Source of the DNA: Ahrensia sp.
GTDB lineage: Bacteria > Pseudomonadota > Alphaproteobacteria > Rhizobiales > Rhizobiaceae
Assembly: GCA_028817895.1 (NCBI GenBank)
Contig: JAPPOQ010000033.1
Span: 186,001 to 250,000, forward strand
DNA length: 64,000 bases
Direction of reading: 5' to 3'
Under the pieces are notes generated by a model. That model ran no database searches, was not told the DNA's origin, and worked only from the letters and a program-made list of their open reading frames with translations. The position numbers and the translations under genes were made by a program. Numbering within the stretch: position 1 is the first letter of the stretch; every line of letters starts with the position of its first letter. Shown here in pieces: positions 48,287 through 59,261 of this stretch.

Positions 48287-49975
48287 ATGTTGATGGAAGC
48301 TTCGAAAAAGTACCAACCCTATTCACGTGTAGATCTGCCGGACCGTATCTGGCCCACGCGTCAGATCGAACAGGCGCCGATCTGGTGTTCGGTCGATCTG
48401 CGCGACGGCAATCAGGCCCTCATTGATCCGATGGGCCATGAACGCAAGGCGCGCATGTTTCGCTTGCTGCTGGATATGGCGTTCAAGGAAATCGAGATCG
48501 GCTTTCCCTCTGCCAGCCAAACAGACTTCGACTTTGCGCGCTGGTGCGTGGAAGAAGGTAATGTAACCGATGACGTCGATTTGCAGGTTCTCGTCCAGTG
48601 CCGACCGGAACTGATCACGCGCACATTTGAGAGTCTGGAGGGTGCGAAAACGCCCATCGTGCACTTTTACAACTCGACCTCCGAGTTGCAGCGACGCGTC
48701 GTGTTTCGCCAGGACCGGGCGGGAATACGAACGATTGCAACGGATGCCGCCAAGATGATCGTCGATATGGCGTCAAAATCTCCGGGCGGAAAGTCGAATT
48801 ATCGCTATCAATATTCGCCGGAGAGCTTTACCGGAACCGAACTCGATTTCGCGCTGGAAATCTGCAACGCGGTCATCGAAGTGGTGGAGCCAACGCCTGA
48901 GGAAAAGCTCATCATCAATCTGCCGGCAACGGTGGAGATGTCGACGCCCAACATCCATGCTGACCAGATCGAATGGATGGGCCGCAACATTGACAGGCGC
49001 GACAGCGTGATCATTTCGCTGCATCCCCACAATGATCGTGGGACCGGTATCGCAGCTACGGAACTGGGCCTCATGGCGGGCGCTGACCGGGTGGAAGGCA
49101 CGCTGTTCGGCAATGGCGAACGCACGGGCAATGTCGATCTCGTCACGCTGGCCTTGAATATGATGACGCAGGGTGTCGATCCAAATCTCGACGTTTCGGA
49201 TATTGAGCGCATCAAGGGCGTTTATGAGTATTGCAACCAGCTGCGCATTCCCGAGCGCCACCCTTACGTCGGCGAGCTCGTCTACACGGCCTTTTCCGGT
49301 AGTCATCAGGACGCCATCAACAAGGGTATGAAGGCGATTGAGACGGCCAATAAGGAGCTTTGGGAAGTGCCCTATCTTCCAATCGATCCGCGTGATGTCG
49401 GACGCACCTATGAGGCGATCATCCGCATCAACTCGCAGTCTGGCAAAGGCGGCGTTGCCTATGTGATGGAGGCGGATTACGGGCTGAAACTGCCGCGCAA
49501 CCTGCAGGTTGAAATGCGGGATGACGTACAGCGTATCACAGATGATGAGGGCAAAGAGCTTCCATCCTCCGCCATTCATGCCCGTTTCATGGAGCGCTAT
49601 ATCGACCAGCCGGACGGGCGCGTCCGCTATGTCGATCACGCGACGTTTACGGATGCGGAAAGCGGTGGTCGGCGCGTGGAGCTGAAAATCGCCGATTCCG
49701 GCATCGAACGTGTCATTGAAGGTCGCGGAAATGGCCCGGTCGACGGGGCGGTGGCGGCCCTGAATGCCGCCTTTGAACTGTCTTTGTCTGTGGCGGATTA
49801 TTCGGAGCATTCGCTCCAGCAGGGCAGCGATGCGACGGCGATCTGCTACATGGAAATCGAAGATACGGAGACGGGCAAGCGCTGGTTCGGTGCAGGCATC
49901 AACTCCAACATTGTGGCTGCCTCTCTGGAAGCGCTCATCTCGGCCGCGAACCGTGCTCTTTCCGGCGACATCTGA
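48287..49975 (+). CDS. leuA: 2-isopropylmalate synthase (LeuA type 2)
   Basis: 'WCSVDLRDGNQALIDPM', 'SLHPHNDRGTGIAATELGLMAGADRVEGTLFGNGERTGNVDLVTLALNM', C-terminal regulatory domain. Confidence 0.97.
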   Translation: MLMEASKKYQPYSRVDLPDRIWPTRQIEQAPIWCSVDLRDGNQALIDPMGHERKARMFRLLLDMAFKEIEIGFPSASQTDFDFARWCVEEGNVTDDVDLQVLVQCRPELITRTFESLEGAKTPIVHFYNSTSELQRRVVFRQDRAGIRTIATDAAKMIVDMASKSPGGKSNYRYQYSPESFTGTELDFALEICNAVIEVVEPTPEEKLIINLPATVEMSTPNIHADQIEWMGRNIDRRDSVIISLHPHNDRGTGIAATELGLMAGADRVEGTLFGNGERTGNVDLVTLALNMMTQGVDPNLDVSDIERIKGVYEYCNQLRIPERHPYVGELVYTAFSGSHQDAINKGMKAIETANKELWEVPYLPIDPRDVGRTYEAIIRINSQSGKGGVAYVMEADYGLKLPRNLQVEMRDDVQRITDDEGKELPSSAIHARFMERYIDQPDGRVRYVDHATFTDAESGGRRVELKIADSGIERVIEGRGNGPVDGAVAALNAAFELSLSVADYSEHSLQQGSDATAICYMEIEDTETGKRWFGAGINSNIVAASLEALISAANRALSGDI

Positions 49976-50068
49976 ACCTGCGGCACTCGGTCAGGCTCAG
50001 TTCATCTTGGGGTGTGGTAAATTGCCGGTCTGATTCGATTGCGCGCAGAGTTGCGACTAAGGCTTGCC

Positions 50069-51658
50069 ATGATTCTCTCTCACGCCAGAACCCTGACTGT
50101 CGTGCTCGCCCTGTGTGCGGGTTTTGCGCTCAATCCCGCCGCTGCTGCTTCGCCCGAAGCGGTGTCGGCGGCGTTGCAGTCCAATTCTGTCACCTGGGCC
50201 GGGCGCAATTTCAATACGGATCGTCTGCGCGCCAGCTATGAGGCGCGCGGACATGCCCCGATCTGGATGAGCGGCACACGGCTCAACAAGGCAGGGCAAC
50301 AACTTGTCGACGAATTCGCGCAGTCCTATCGCGACGGGCTTGAACCCGGCGACTATGTGGCCTGGGTGCGTGGCTTCACCAATGTGGCCTCGTCCCAAGA
50401 GGCCGCGAAGCTTGAGCTTGCCCTCAGCCACGCCTTTTTGACGCTTGCGCGCGATCTTTATTCCGGGCTCACAACACCTTCGGTCACCGATCCGAACATC
50501 GTCATCGCACCAAAGAAAACCGATGTGCGCCAATGGCTTGATGGTGCGGCGGCCATAGGGCCCAAGGCTATGTATGTGACACTTCGGCCAAACCACCCGC
50601 AATATGCGCAATTGCGGTCCATGCTGAACGGTTATCGCAATCTGCTTCTGCGCGGCGGTTGGTTGCCCATTTCGGAAGGCCCGACCTTGAAACCGGGTAT
50701 GGATGAACCACGCATCGGCGAATTGCGCAACAATCTGGGCGCTCGCGGATATGATGTGCTGGACACAAACCAACCAGATATTTTCGATGACGGCCTGGTG
50801 GATGTCGTCAAGCACTTTCAGAAGCGCCACGGACTGGACGTTGACGGTGCGGTTGGGCCGGCGACCCTGCGCGCGCTCAACGTTTCGGCGCAGCAGCGCG
50901 TCGATCAGCTTGTGATCAATCTGGAACGGTGGCGCTGGTTGCCGCGCAAGCTTGGCCGCAACCATATTCTGGTCAATCAGGCCGGGTTTGAGCTCTTCAT
51001 GATTGCGGATGGTAAGACCGTCGACCGCCGCCGGGTGATCGTCGGCAAACCGTTTCACCAGTCTCCGATGTTCTCTGATGAGATTGTCTATGCGGAATTC
51101 AATCCGACATGGACGGTGCCGACCTCCATCGCCACTAAGGAGATGCTGCCCAAGATCCGTAACAATCCCAACTATCTGGATTCGAAGGGCTACAATCTCT
51201 ATCGCGGCTGGGGCGCCAATGCGACGCCGGTTAGCCCCTATGCGGTGGACTGGAGCACGGTATCACGGCGCAACTTCCCATTCCGCATCGTTCAACCGCC
51301 GGGGCCGACCAATGCGCTGGGTCAGGTGAAGTTCATCTTTCCCAACAAATTTGCGGTTTACCTGCACGATACGCCGTCACGACAGCTTTTCTCACGCACG
51401 GGCCGTGCCTTCTCGCATGGCTGCATCCGGGTGGAGAAACCGCTTGAGTTTGCCCAGAAGATGTTTGCCCAACAGGGAGGGTTGAGGCCAAGCCGAGTGG
51501 GACCGATTGTGGAAAGTCGCAAACAGACGCGGGTCAATCTCAAGCAAAGATTGCCCGTTCACCTGGCCTATTTCACCGCCTGGATTGATGACGGCGTGCC
51601 GCTGTTCTTTGAAGACGTCTATGAGCGCGACCGTCTGGTTTCAAAATACCTATTTTAG
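50069..51658 (+). CDS. L,D-transpeptidase (YcbB-like) with peptidoglycan-binding domain
   Basis: Signal peptide, 'VKHFQKRHGLDVDGAVGPATLRALN', catalytic 'RAFSHGCIRVEKP'. Confidence 0.93.
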   Translation: MILSHARTLTVVLALCAGFALNPAAAASPEAVSAALQSNSVTWAGRNFNTDRLRASYEARGHAPIWMSGTRLNKAGQQLVDEFAQSYRDGLEPGDYVAWVRGFTNVASSQEAAKLELALSHAFLTLARDLYSGLTTPSVTDPNIVIAPKKTDVRQWLDGAAAIGPKAMYVTLRPNHPQYAQLRSMLNGYRNLLLRGGWLPISEGPTLKPGMDEPRIGELRNNLGARGYDVLDTNQPDIFDDGLVDVVKHFQKRHGLDVDGAVGPATLRALNVSAQQRVDQLVINLERWRWLPRKLGRNHILVNQAGFELFMIADGKTVDRRRVIVGKPFHQSPMFSDEIVYAEFNPTWTVPTSIATKEMLPKIRNNPNYLDSKGYNLYRGWGANATPVSPYAVDWSTVSRRNFPFRIVQPPGPTNALGQVKFIFPNKFAVYLHDTPSRQLFSRTGRAFSHGCIRVEKPLEFAQKMFAQQGGLRPSRVGPIVESRKQTRVNLKQRLPVHLAYFTAWIDDGVPLFFEDVYERDRLVSKYLF

Positions 51659-51662
51659 GACA

Positions 51663-52592
51663 CTACGGCGGCGATTGCAGGGTCCGCTCCGCGATGAGCG
51701 AGACTTCCTTGTCGCCATCGCGAAAGCCGTATTCTTCCATTTGGCAACGCCATCCCCCCGGCGCTCCATTGATGGCAAAGAGGTTGTAACGGGCGCCCGG
51801 ACGACGCTTTGCAGTGTCGCTCTCCGGTCTCTGGTCCCGTGGCGCCACGCTGGCTGACGGAACGCCGACGATCGGAACCAGGCCATCTGGACCGTCAATG
51901 GCCTCGACACTGTCTATATGCGTGTGGCCGTGAAGGACGAGCTCAGCCCCGTGTTCGGCGATCATCATTCGAAATCGACTGGAGCCGATCAAGCGTTTGC
52001 TCCAAGCCGTCGCGTTTTCAAATGGAGGGTGATGGATCATCACGATGCGGAACAAGCCCTCGTCGCGTGTCTTATCGAGAAGTCGCGCCGTATCGTACGC
52101 TTGCTGAGAACGAAACGAACCGGTGGCCATGAAGGGCATGGTTGCGCGACCCGAATTTGTGCCAATCAATGCCATGGGTCCACGGCGTCGCAGATAGGGA
52201 AACGGGTTTCCATCCGCAGCATCGTCGCCGCTCATGAAGGGACGCCATAGTTCGAGGATGTCCTTCAATGCGCCCGGCACATAGGTGTCGTGATTGCCGG
52301 GCACCGCAGAAACACTGTCGGCGTCCCCGAGCGTTTCGAGCCAGGCTCGTGCCAGCCGCATTTCTTCGCGCAATGCCAAATTCACCAGATCGCCGGTGAC
52401 GGCAATGTGATCCGGCTTCGCCGCAAGCATATGCGCCACCAAGGCATCGAGAAAACCGTCATGCATCGCGCCCTTTCGATTGAGGCGCCAATTTGCGTAG
52501 CCAGTGATGCGCTTCGACAGCAACTCGCGTCGCTTGATCGCGGGCAGGGGACCGAGATGGATGTCAGACAGATGCGCGAGGCGGAATAGCAA
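51663..52592 (-). CDS. Metallophosphoesterase
   Basis: 'LAHLSDIHLG', 'VTGDLVN', 'VPGNHDTY', 'MIHHPPF', 'VLHGHTHID'. Confidence 0.95.
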   Translation of the reverse strand: MLFRLAHLSDIHLGPLPAIKRRELLSKRITGYANWRLNRKGAMHDGFLDALVAHMLAAKPDHIAVTGDLVNLALREEMRLARAWLETLGDADSVSAVPGNHDTYVPGALKDILELWRPFMSGDDAADGNPFPYLRRRGPMALIGTNSGRATMPFMATGSFRSQQAYDTARLLDKTRDEGLFRIVMIHHPPFENATAWSKRLIGSSRFRMMIAEHGAELVLHGHTHIDSVEAIDGPDGLVPIVGVPSASVAPRDQRPESDTAKRRPGARYNLFAINGAPGGWRCQMEEYGFRDGDKEVSLIAERTLQSPP

Positions 52593-52600
52593 GAGTGACG

Positions 52601-53584
52601 TCAGCCAAATCGGTCGCGGTCATGTGGTTGCGTATAGTCGATATCCGGTCCAACGGGAACCACGAGTGTGGGATTGATGGTTTCATGGCTGCCATAGTAG
52701 TGGCACTTGATATGCGTCATGTTGATTGTCTCGGCCACACCCGGATGCTGGTACAGATCGCGCGTATAGTTTGACAGATTGGGATAGTCGGCGATGCGCT
52801 TCTTGTTGCATTTGAAATGGCCGACATAGACCGGGTCGAACCGCACCAGCGTTGTGAACAGGCGCCAATCTGCTTCCGTCATTTGATCGCCAACGAGATA
52901 ACGCTGCCGGTCAAGCCGCGCTTCAAGCATGTCCAGCGTTTCAAACAGCGGGCCGAAAGCCTCTTCATAGGCCTCCTGAGAGGTCGCAAATCCACATTTG
53001 TAGACGCCATTGTTGACGGTGTGGTAGATGCGTTCATTGATCTCGTCGATCTGTGGCCGCAGCGCTTCTGGATAGTAGTCGGCGTCATCGTCCGTAATTT
53101 CGGCAAAGGCCGAGTTGAACATACGAATGATTTCACTCGACTCATTGGAGACGATAGTAGCGCGTTTCTTGTCCCACAAAACAGGAACCGTTACGCGACC
53201 CGTATAGTCGGACTTCGCTGCGGTATAGACCTTGTGCATCCGATCGAAGCCGTGAATGTGGTCTTGTGTGCCGCCGCGTTCCGCGCCTTCGAAGGTCCAG
53301 CCTTCCGATCCCATATACCAGTCGACGATGGACAGGCTGATCGCATCGTCCAGCTTTTTCAGCTTGCGAAAGATCGCTGTGCGGTTGGCCCACGGACAGG
53401 CGTGAGAGATGTAAAGATGGTAGCGTCCGGCCTCTGCCTTGAAGCCGTCTTCGCCACTAGGGCCGGCGGACCCGTCAACCGTCACCCAGTTGCGAAATCC
53501 GGCATCCTTGCGCACGAACTTTCCGCCCGTCGACTTGGTGTCGTACCACTGATCTTTCCATTGGCCATCTACAAGCAGTCCCAT
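52601..53584 (-). CDS. Glutathionyl-hydroquinone reductase (YqjG/ECM4-like)
   Basis: 'GRYHLYISHACPWANRTAIFRKLKKLDDAISLSIVDW', 'VPVLWDKKRATIVSNESSEIIRMFN'. Confidence 0.92.
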   Translation of the reverse strand: MGLLVDGQWKDQWYDTKSTGGKFVRKDAGFRNWVTVDGSAGPSGEDGFKAEAGRYHLYISHACPWANRTAIFRKLKKLDDAISLSIVDWYMGSEGWTFEGAERGGTQDHIHGFDRMHKVYTAAKSDYTGRVTVPVLWDKKRATIVSNESSEIIRMFNSAFAEITDDDADYYPEALRPQIDEINERIYHTVNNGVYKCGFATSQEAYEEAFGPLFETLDMLEARLDRQRYLVGDQMTEADWRLFTTLVRFDPVYVGHFKCNKKRIADYPNLSNYTRDLYQHPGVAETINMTHIKCHYYGSHETINPTLVVPVGPDIDYTQPHDRDRFG

Positions 53585-53802
53585 CGCAGCGTGTCCTTTA
53601 TGTCGTTTCAATCTGACCTCAAGCCGTTCGCATCAGGATAGACGTCATGCTTCTGGCATGATAGGCAAAATCGGGAAGAGGGGAATTGTTCCATGACGAG
53701 CACTGCGCTTCGACGATTTCGATGATGCATCGCGCCGCTTGATCGCGGCATCGTTGATTTGCGCGCCAGTACAAAGCATCTGGCCAGCCTCTGGAATACC
53801 CC

Positions 53803-54324
53803 ATGTCTCACATATTGCCTGTCATTCGGCCTGAAAAACCGGCCGAGAAACTCCTCGTCGATCAACTTACCCGGAGCATTTTTGGACCGGGTGCGGCCAC
53901 GCGCGCCGCCGCCGCGTTGCGAGAAGGGGTCCCGCATTGTCCGTATCTGGCCTTTGTTGCGGAACTGGATGGAGCGTTGATTGCAACCATTCGCTTCACG
54001 CCAGTTCGATGGGGCAGTGACGAGGTCTTAATGCTAGGCCCGCTTGGCGTTTCAAAGGCCTTTGTAAAAAAGGGCGTCGGACGCTCGCTCATGCAGGCTG
54101 GCATGGAGGTGGCGCAAAGGGCTGCCCGGTCCGATGGGCATGATGTTGTCATTCTGGTCGGCGATCTGCCCTACTACCAACCTTTTGGCTTCAATCGCAT
54201 TCCGCCTGAGAGGATTTCATTGCCAAGGCCGGTTGATCCTGCCCGTGTCCTGGGTTGCGCTTTGAGCACGGGAGCTCTCGACCGTTTTTCTGGTGCGGTG
54301 GAACCCGTTCTGCGAACCCAATAG
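53803..54324 (+). CDS. GNAT family N-acetyltransferase
   Basis: 'LGPLGVSKAFVKKGVGRSLMQAGMEVAQ...VILVGDLPYYQPFGFNRIPPERI'. Confidence 0.9.
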   Translation: MSHILPVIRPEKPAEKLLVDQLTRSIFGPGAATRAAAALREGVPHCPYLAFVAELDGALIATIRFTPVRWGSDEVLMLGPLGVSKAFVKKGVGRSLMQAGMEVAQRAARSDGHDVVILVGDLPYYQPFGFNRIPPERISLPRPVDPARVLGCALSTGALDRFSGAVEPVLRTQ

Positions 54325-54336
54325 AAGGGCAAACCG

Positions 54337-56433
54337 CTACCGCCCCTCGCGCGCCCAGGTTCCGGCGAGCATCATCAACAACGCTGCCAGCCCCAGAATT
54401 CCCGCGAAAAGAGGCAGTGTGGTGATACCCTTCAAAACGCTGGATTCAGTTGTGCGAAAGCCCATCCAGCCGGATCCGGAAGCAGTGCCACTGCTGCGCA
54501 CTGGCACGATACGCGGCAATGACCGTGCGGGATTTTCTTTTGCGATGCGTGTCACCAGCCCACCGGTTTCAGTGGCAATGGGTGAGATGGCCTGGGTGGT
54601 GGAAATGATTTGCGAGTATTCCCGGGGATTAGCAGGCCCGACATTTGTCAGCGCTGTCAGATCGCCATTTGCGATGCGGTACAATCCAAGCGCGTCTGCC
54701 TCATATTGGGCAACAAAGCGACCATCACCCTCGTCGGAGAAGCCGAGCGTGATGGTCTCGCCGCCGGGCGTGATCATCTGAACGTTGCCGGGGGCATCGC
54801 CCATCGTCTGGCGCTCAATGATGATGCGATTGCCTTCCGCAGTGGCACGCAAGGCTTCCTCGTCGAGCTCCGGCTCCTTCATCAACCAATGGCCGAGACG
54901 GCGCAGCAATTGCGTATGCGGTCCACCGCCTTCGAAGCCACGCGCCCACAGCCAGACGTGATCTGACATCAGCATGGCGACGCGGCCTTCTTCCGTTCGA
55001 TTCAGCACCAGCAAGGGCGCATCGCCGGGGCCTTCCATGACGATGTCGCCCTGCGGGTTTGCACCTTCGATGAGGCGGAACCATCGGCTCCAGTCCGGCG
55101 GTACGTTTGATCCGCGCGGCTGCAAGCCGTCGAGATCACGGGTTACGGGGTGACGCCGCCCGGCATCCGACACGCGCGCGCGAAATGGTTCCTCGATCAC
55201 GTTCCCGGTTGGTTCAAGCGGCAGAACGCTTGCCAGCGGCGTGCGGTGAATGCTCGAAATATCGGCATGTTCTGGTCCGGCAGCGACAAGTATGGCACCA
55301 CCATCGCTGACATAGCGGGCGATATTGTCGAAATACAAAACTGGCAACACGCCGCGACGCTGATAGCGGTCAAAGATGATCAGATCGAATTCGTCGATCT
55401 TCTCGATAAACAATTCGCGGGTTGGAAAGGCGATCAGCGAAAGCTGATTGATCGGCGTTCCGTCCTGCTTCTCGGGTGGTCGCAAAATGGTGAAATGCAC
55501 CAGATCGACCGAGGCATCAGATTTCAACAGATTGCGCCAGGTTCGCTCGCCCGCATGGGGCTCCCCCGAGACAAGCAGCACGCGCAAATTCTCGCGAATG
55601 CCGTCCATCACGGTGAATGCCGAATTGTTGACATCAGTGAGCTCGTTTTCGGCAAGTTCGGCGCGAAACTCGATGATGGTTTTGCCGCCATGCGGCACAT
55701 CGAAATAGAACTTCGCTTCTTCGCCGGGCTGAATCTGTTCCACGGAAACCACTTCGCCATCAATCAGCACGGTGACATCGACAAAACCGGCTTCGTCGAT
55801 ATTGGCGTCTGACACCCTGTAATCGATCTGATGGCTCTGGCCGACAATGCCGAAGCGTGGGGCCTGCAGGATTTCAATGCGACGATCGCGATCTTCCTGC
55901 GCTCCCGTGATCAGGGCATGAACCGGCGCGTTAAAGCCAAGCTGAGACGCGGCTTCCGGGATGTCGTGAACCTGCCCGTCCGTGATCATGACAACGCCGC
56001 CGATCTGGTCCGGCGGAACATCCTGAAGGGCAGACTTTACAGCGGTGAACAGGGCGGTCGATGCGTCGTTCTTGTCTCCAATGCTCGCATTGCGAAACGG
56101 CACCTGGCGCAATTCAAACTGCGGAAAGCGCTGCATCAAGGCGTTGAGGGAATCCCGCGTCGCGATGGACTGTTCCTCGCGTCCATCCAGCTTCTGGCTG
56201 TCGGAAAAATCGGTCACCACAGCAACAACGGTTTTGAGTGGTTCGCGCTCTTCGCGGATGACAGATGGGTTGGCGAGCGCCAGCGCCAGCGCAGCCCATG
56301 CTGCAAATCGCAACCATCCACCCCGCAGCTTTCGGAAGAGACCGTACAGCGCCAGCAAGCCCGCCGCAGCGACGATGGCAGCGATGACGGGCCACGGGAA
56401 AAGGGGCGCGAAGCCGATGGTGAAGTCGCTCAT
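54337..56433 (-). CDS. Membrane protein of the MoxR/DUF58/DUF4159 cluster, glutamine amidotransferase-like/VWA-like
   Basis: N-terminal TM pair, 'TDFSDSQKLDGREEQSI', 'GVVMITDGQVHD', C-terminal TM; last gene of an overlapping cluster. Confidence 0.75.
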   Translation of the reverse strand: MSDFTIGFAPLFPWPVIAAIVAAAGLLALYGLFRKLRGGWLRFAAWAALALALANPSVIREEREPLKTVVAVVTDFSDSQKLDGREEQSIATRDSLNALMQRFPQFELRQVPFRNASIGDKNDASTALFTAVKSALQDVPPDQIGGVVMITDGQVHDIPEAASQLGFNAPVHALITGAQEDRDRRIEILQAPRFGIVGQSHQIDYRVSDANIDEAGFVDVTVLIDGEVVSVEQIQPGEEAKFYFDVPHGGKTIIEFRAELAENELTDVNNSAFTVMDGIRENLRVLLVSGEPHAGERTWRNLLKSDASVDLVHFTILRPPEKQDGTPINQLSLIAFPTRELFIEKIDEFDLIIFDRYQRRGVLPVLYFDNIARYVSDGGAILVAAGPEHADISSIHRTPLASVLPLEPTGNVIEEPFRARVSDAGRRHPVTRDLDGLQPRGSNVPPDWSRWFRLIEGANPQGDIVMEGPGDAPLLVLNRTEEGRVAMLMSDHVWLWARGFEGGGPHTQLLRRLGHWLMKEPELDEEALRATAEGNRIIIERQTMGDAPGNVQMITPGGETITLGFSDEGDGRFVAQYEADALGLYRIANGDLTALTNVGPANPREYSQIISTTQAISPIATETGGLVTRIAKENPARSLPRIVPVRSSGTASGSGWMGFRTTESSVLKGITTLPLFAGILGLAALLMMLAGTWAREGR

Positions 56434-59261
56434 TGGCCCAGTCTCTCCAGCAGAGCCGGGATATGCACCTGATCGGACTTATAGTTGCCCGTGAGCGTGT
56501 ACATCACGATGTTGACCCCCGTGCGATAGGCATAGACGCGTTGCGTTGGGTTGGGCGGCACGATGGGGAGAGACGGTGCGCCGTCCGCCTCCACTGCCCA
56601 CGCCCCTGCGAGATCGTTCGACGTGATCATAATGGACGAGACACCATCACCCAGCCTTGTTGGTCGGTCTGGAGAAGCTTCCTCTTCGACCGCGGAGCTT
56701 TCCACCCACAACTGTCCGTCGAGATAGCGCCCGGGAAAGACGTTGAGCAGATAAAAGGCACGCGTCAGCACGTGATCCTCAGGGACCGGCTCAAGCGGCG
56801 GCACATCCAGCGCGGCCAGAATGTCGCGCAGGCGCTGCGTGGCCGGGGTCACGCCGCCACCTCCGAAGCCTCCGGAAAGCTGGTCGCGCGTGTCGAAGAT
56901 CACGCTGCCGCCCTGTTTCATGAACGCATCAACGCGCGCCATTGCATCGGCGTCGGGCACAGGGGAGTCGGCATCAACCGGCCAGTAAAGTAGCGGGTAA
57001 AACACCAGTTCGTCGCTTGCAATATCGACACCAACCGGTTCTCCAGGCTCCAGCGAGGTGCGCGAAGCGATGAAGGCGGTGAGGCCAACAAGGCCCTTAC
57101 GGCTAACCTCGTCCAGTCGGCCGATGCCGGTTTGCACATAGGCAAGCCGGGTGCGCAATGTGTTCTCAAAATCGACGACCGCATCGGCCTCTGCCGCGCT
57201 TTGCGCCCACGCTGATTGCGGGGTGAACATCATGAAGGCGAGCGCCATCGCGGCCGCACCACCGGCAAGCTGCGCCCGCCGCCGCAAAGCTCCGCCCATC
57301 CACAAGACGGCCAGACAATCCAGCGCAAGCAGCAGCACCGCGGCAGCAAGCAGCCAAGGTCGCATGTTGAGAGCCTCCGTCGCTGTCATCGATCGCTCTA
57401 CGGCACCATCGGGCAGGGTGTCTGTGTCGAAAAGCGTCAACTCCGCATCGCCGCGAAACAGATTAAGGGCAACGAACGCGTCATTCGTGCCATACAGGCC
57501 GGGAGGGTTCTCGAGGGAAACAGGTGTGGTCAGAGCCGCCGAAGCGAGCAGGGGCCGTGCCTGTGCATCCGGTTGCCCGAGCTGTCCGAAGCCGTCAAGC
57601 AAGCGAAGTGGCGGCAGCGCGACATCGTCTTGATTGTTGGAACCTTCGCTGTTTAGTCGTGCCCGGTCTGCTGCTATCGCGCCATTGGATACGGCCACAA
57701 TGCGTCGCAGCATGTCCACGAAGGCGCCAGAAAGCGGAAGGTTTGACCAGCCCGCATCGGCGCTCACATGAAACAGCACGATCCAACCCTGGCCGCGCTG
57801 CGTTGCCGTTACGAGTGGTGTCCCGTCGGCCAGACTCGCCCAGGTTTTGCGCTCAAGATCGATCGATGGCTCTGCCAAAACCTGCCGAGACACGGTGACA
57901 TCCGGCGGGACGGTGAGGCCGTCAAACGGGCTTTGTACGCTGAAGGCCGCAAGCGGCTGCGCTTCACCCCAGGTTAGCGTACCACCGAGGCTTCGGTCAC
58001 CGCGCCGAAGGTCCACGGGCACGAGGCGGTCGTCGCTGGCTGATGCGAGACGGGGCCCCGCAAACCGCACCAGCATACCGCCGCGTTCGATCCAACTTTC
58101 GATGCTGCGCAAAGCGGCGTCGGGCAGGGTGCCAATATCGGCGAGGACGAGTGTTGACGCGCCTTCTTCGATCAGTTGGGGGATGGATTCGGTGAGATTG
58201 GCGGAATCGCTTTCCCGCACCTCGCTGAAGGGGCCGAGTGCACGCGATATGTAATAGAGCGGCGAAAGCAGGGGTTGTTCAGCCTGATCCGCCTTGGCGC
58301 CAGAGATCAACCCGACCCGCCGCCGCCGGAAACGCTCGTCCAGCAGTTGAACGGCGCCAGCATGATCGGCATCGTCAATGGCAACGCGCACCACTTCGTT
58401 GCGCAACTCAACGGGCAGGTCGAAAGGCGCTTGGGCTTCGGTCTGTCCACTTTCAAAGGCGAAGTCCGCCTGCGACAGAGAGCGGCCCTGAGCATCAAAG
58501 GCGGTGATGCGACCGCTCTGCAAACTTGCGGAGGCGGCGCGGCGAAGCGCAACGGTTAGGGAGTCAGGATTGTTGGCGACTGATGAAGCAGCGACCAGAT
58601 CGTTTCCTGCACCATCGAAGAAGAAGATTTGCTGCGCATTCAATCCGCCAAGTGCCCGCGCGAATTGCTCGCTACCGGCCTGACTTAACCCGCTGGACAG
58701 CCAAATCACCGTCTCGAAGCTTCCCTGCGGCAATTCACTCAGCTTTCCAGCGAGTGGCGCATAGTCGGTACGCAGGGGAGTGGGGGCGGCTGCGGCCAGC
58801 CTTCGGGTGGCTTCAGCGGCATCTGTTGCGGCAAGGCTGGCCTTTGCACCTTCGCTCGTCATCGTCAGAACAACTGGACGCGAAGACTGGTTTGCTTCTT
58901 CCAGCAATTGCGCTGCCGTATCGCTGCGGGCTTGCCAATCGGCACCACTTTCCCATCCATTTTCAACCACGATGAGAACCGGCCCGTCGCCCGAAAGTGT
59001 CTTGTCCTGCGCGTTCCAGACCGGTTCTGACAGAGCGAGGATGATCAAAGCTGCCATTGCAAGGCGCAGCAGCGTCAACCACCAGGGGCTGTGCGCCGGA
59101 GTCTCTTCCTTTTTGGGAAGTTCCATCAGCAACCGTGTCGGCGGAAACACTTCTTGTTTGGCGCGCGGCGGGGTCAACCGCAGCAGCCACCAGATCACGG
59201 GCAAGGCCAAAAGGCCGATCAGGACTGCCGGCGCCAGAAAGGTGAAACCGAGCAGGGTCAC
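56430..59261 (-). CDS. BatA-like N-terminus plus DUF4159 C-terminus membrane protein
   Basis: 'FLAPAVLIGLLALPVIWWLLRLTPPRAKQEVFPPTRLL'; C-terminal 'TRLAYVQTGIGRLDEVSRKGLVGLTAFIASRTSLEPGEPVGVDIASDELVFYPLLYWPV'. Confidence 0.88.
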   Translation of the reverse strand: MTLLGFTFLAPAVLIGLLALPVIWWLLRLTPPRAKQEVFPPTRLLMELPKKEETPAHSPWWLTLLRLAMAALIILALSEPVWNAQDKTLSGDGPVLIVVENGWESGADWQARSDTAAQLLEEANQSSRPVVLTMTSEGAKASLAATDAAEATRRLAAAAPTPLRTDYAPLAGKLSELPQGSFETVIWLSSGLSQAGSEQFARALGGLNAQQIFFFDGAGNDLVAASSVANNPDSLTVALRRAASASLQSGRITAFDAQGRSLSQADFAFESGQTEAQAPFDLPVELRNEVVRVAIDDADHAGAVQLLDERFRRRRVGLISGAKADQAEQPLLSPLYYISRALGPFSEVRESDSANLTESIPQLIEEGASTLVLADIGTLPDAALRSIESWIERGGMLVRFAGPRLASASDDRLVPVDLRRGDRSLGGTLTWGEAQPLAAFSVQSPFDGLTVPPDVTVSRQVLAEPSIDLERKTWASLADGTPLVTATQRGQGWIVLFHVSADAGWSNLPLSGAFVDMLRRIVAVSNGAIAADRARLNSEGSNNQDDVALPPLRLLDGFGQLGQPDAQARPLLASAALTTPVSLENPPGLYGTNDAFVALNLFRGDAELTLFDTDTLPDGAVERSMTATEALNMRPWLLAAAVLLLALDCLAVLWMGGALRRRAQLAGGAAAMALAFMMFTPQSAWAQSAAEADAVVDFENTLRTRLAYVQTGIGRLDEVSRKGLVGLTAFIASRTSLEPGEPVGVDIASDELVFYPLLYWPVDADSPVPDADAMARVDAFMKQGGSVIFDTRDQLSGGFGGGGVTPATQRLRDILAALDVPPLEPVPEDHVLTRAFYLLNVFPGRYLDGQLWVESSAVEEEASPDRPTRLGDGVSSIMITSNDLAGAWAVEADGAPSLPIVPPNPTQRVYAYRTGVNIVMYTLTGNYKSDQVHIPALLERLGQ

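Noticed and set aside
48773-49810. 345-aa minus-strand ORF opposite leuA
   Set aside because: Antisense shadow of leuA.
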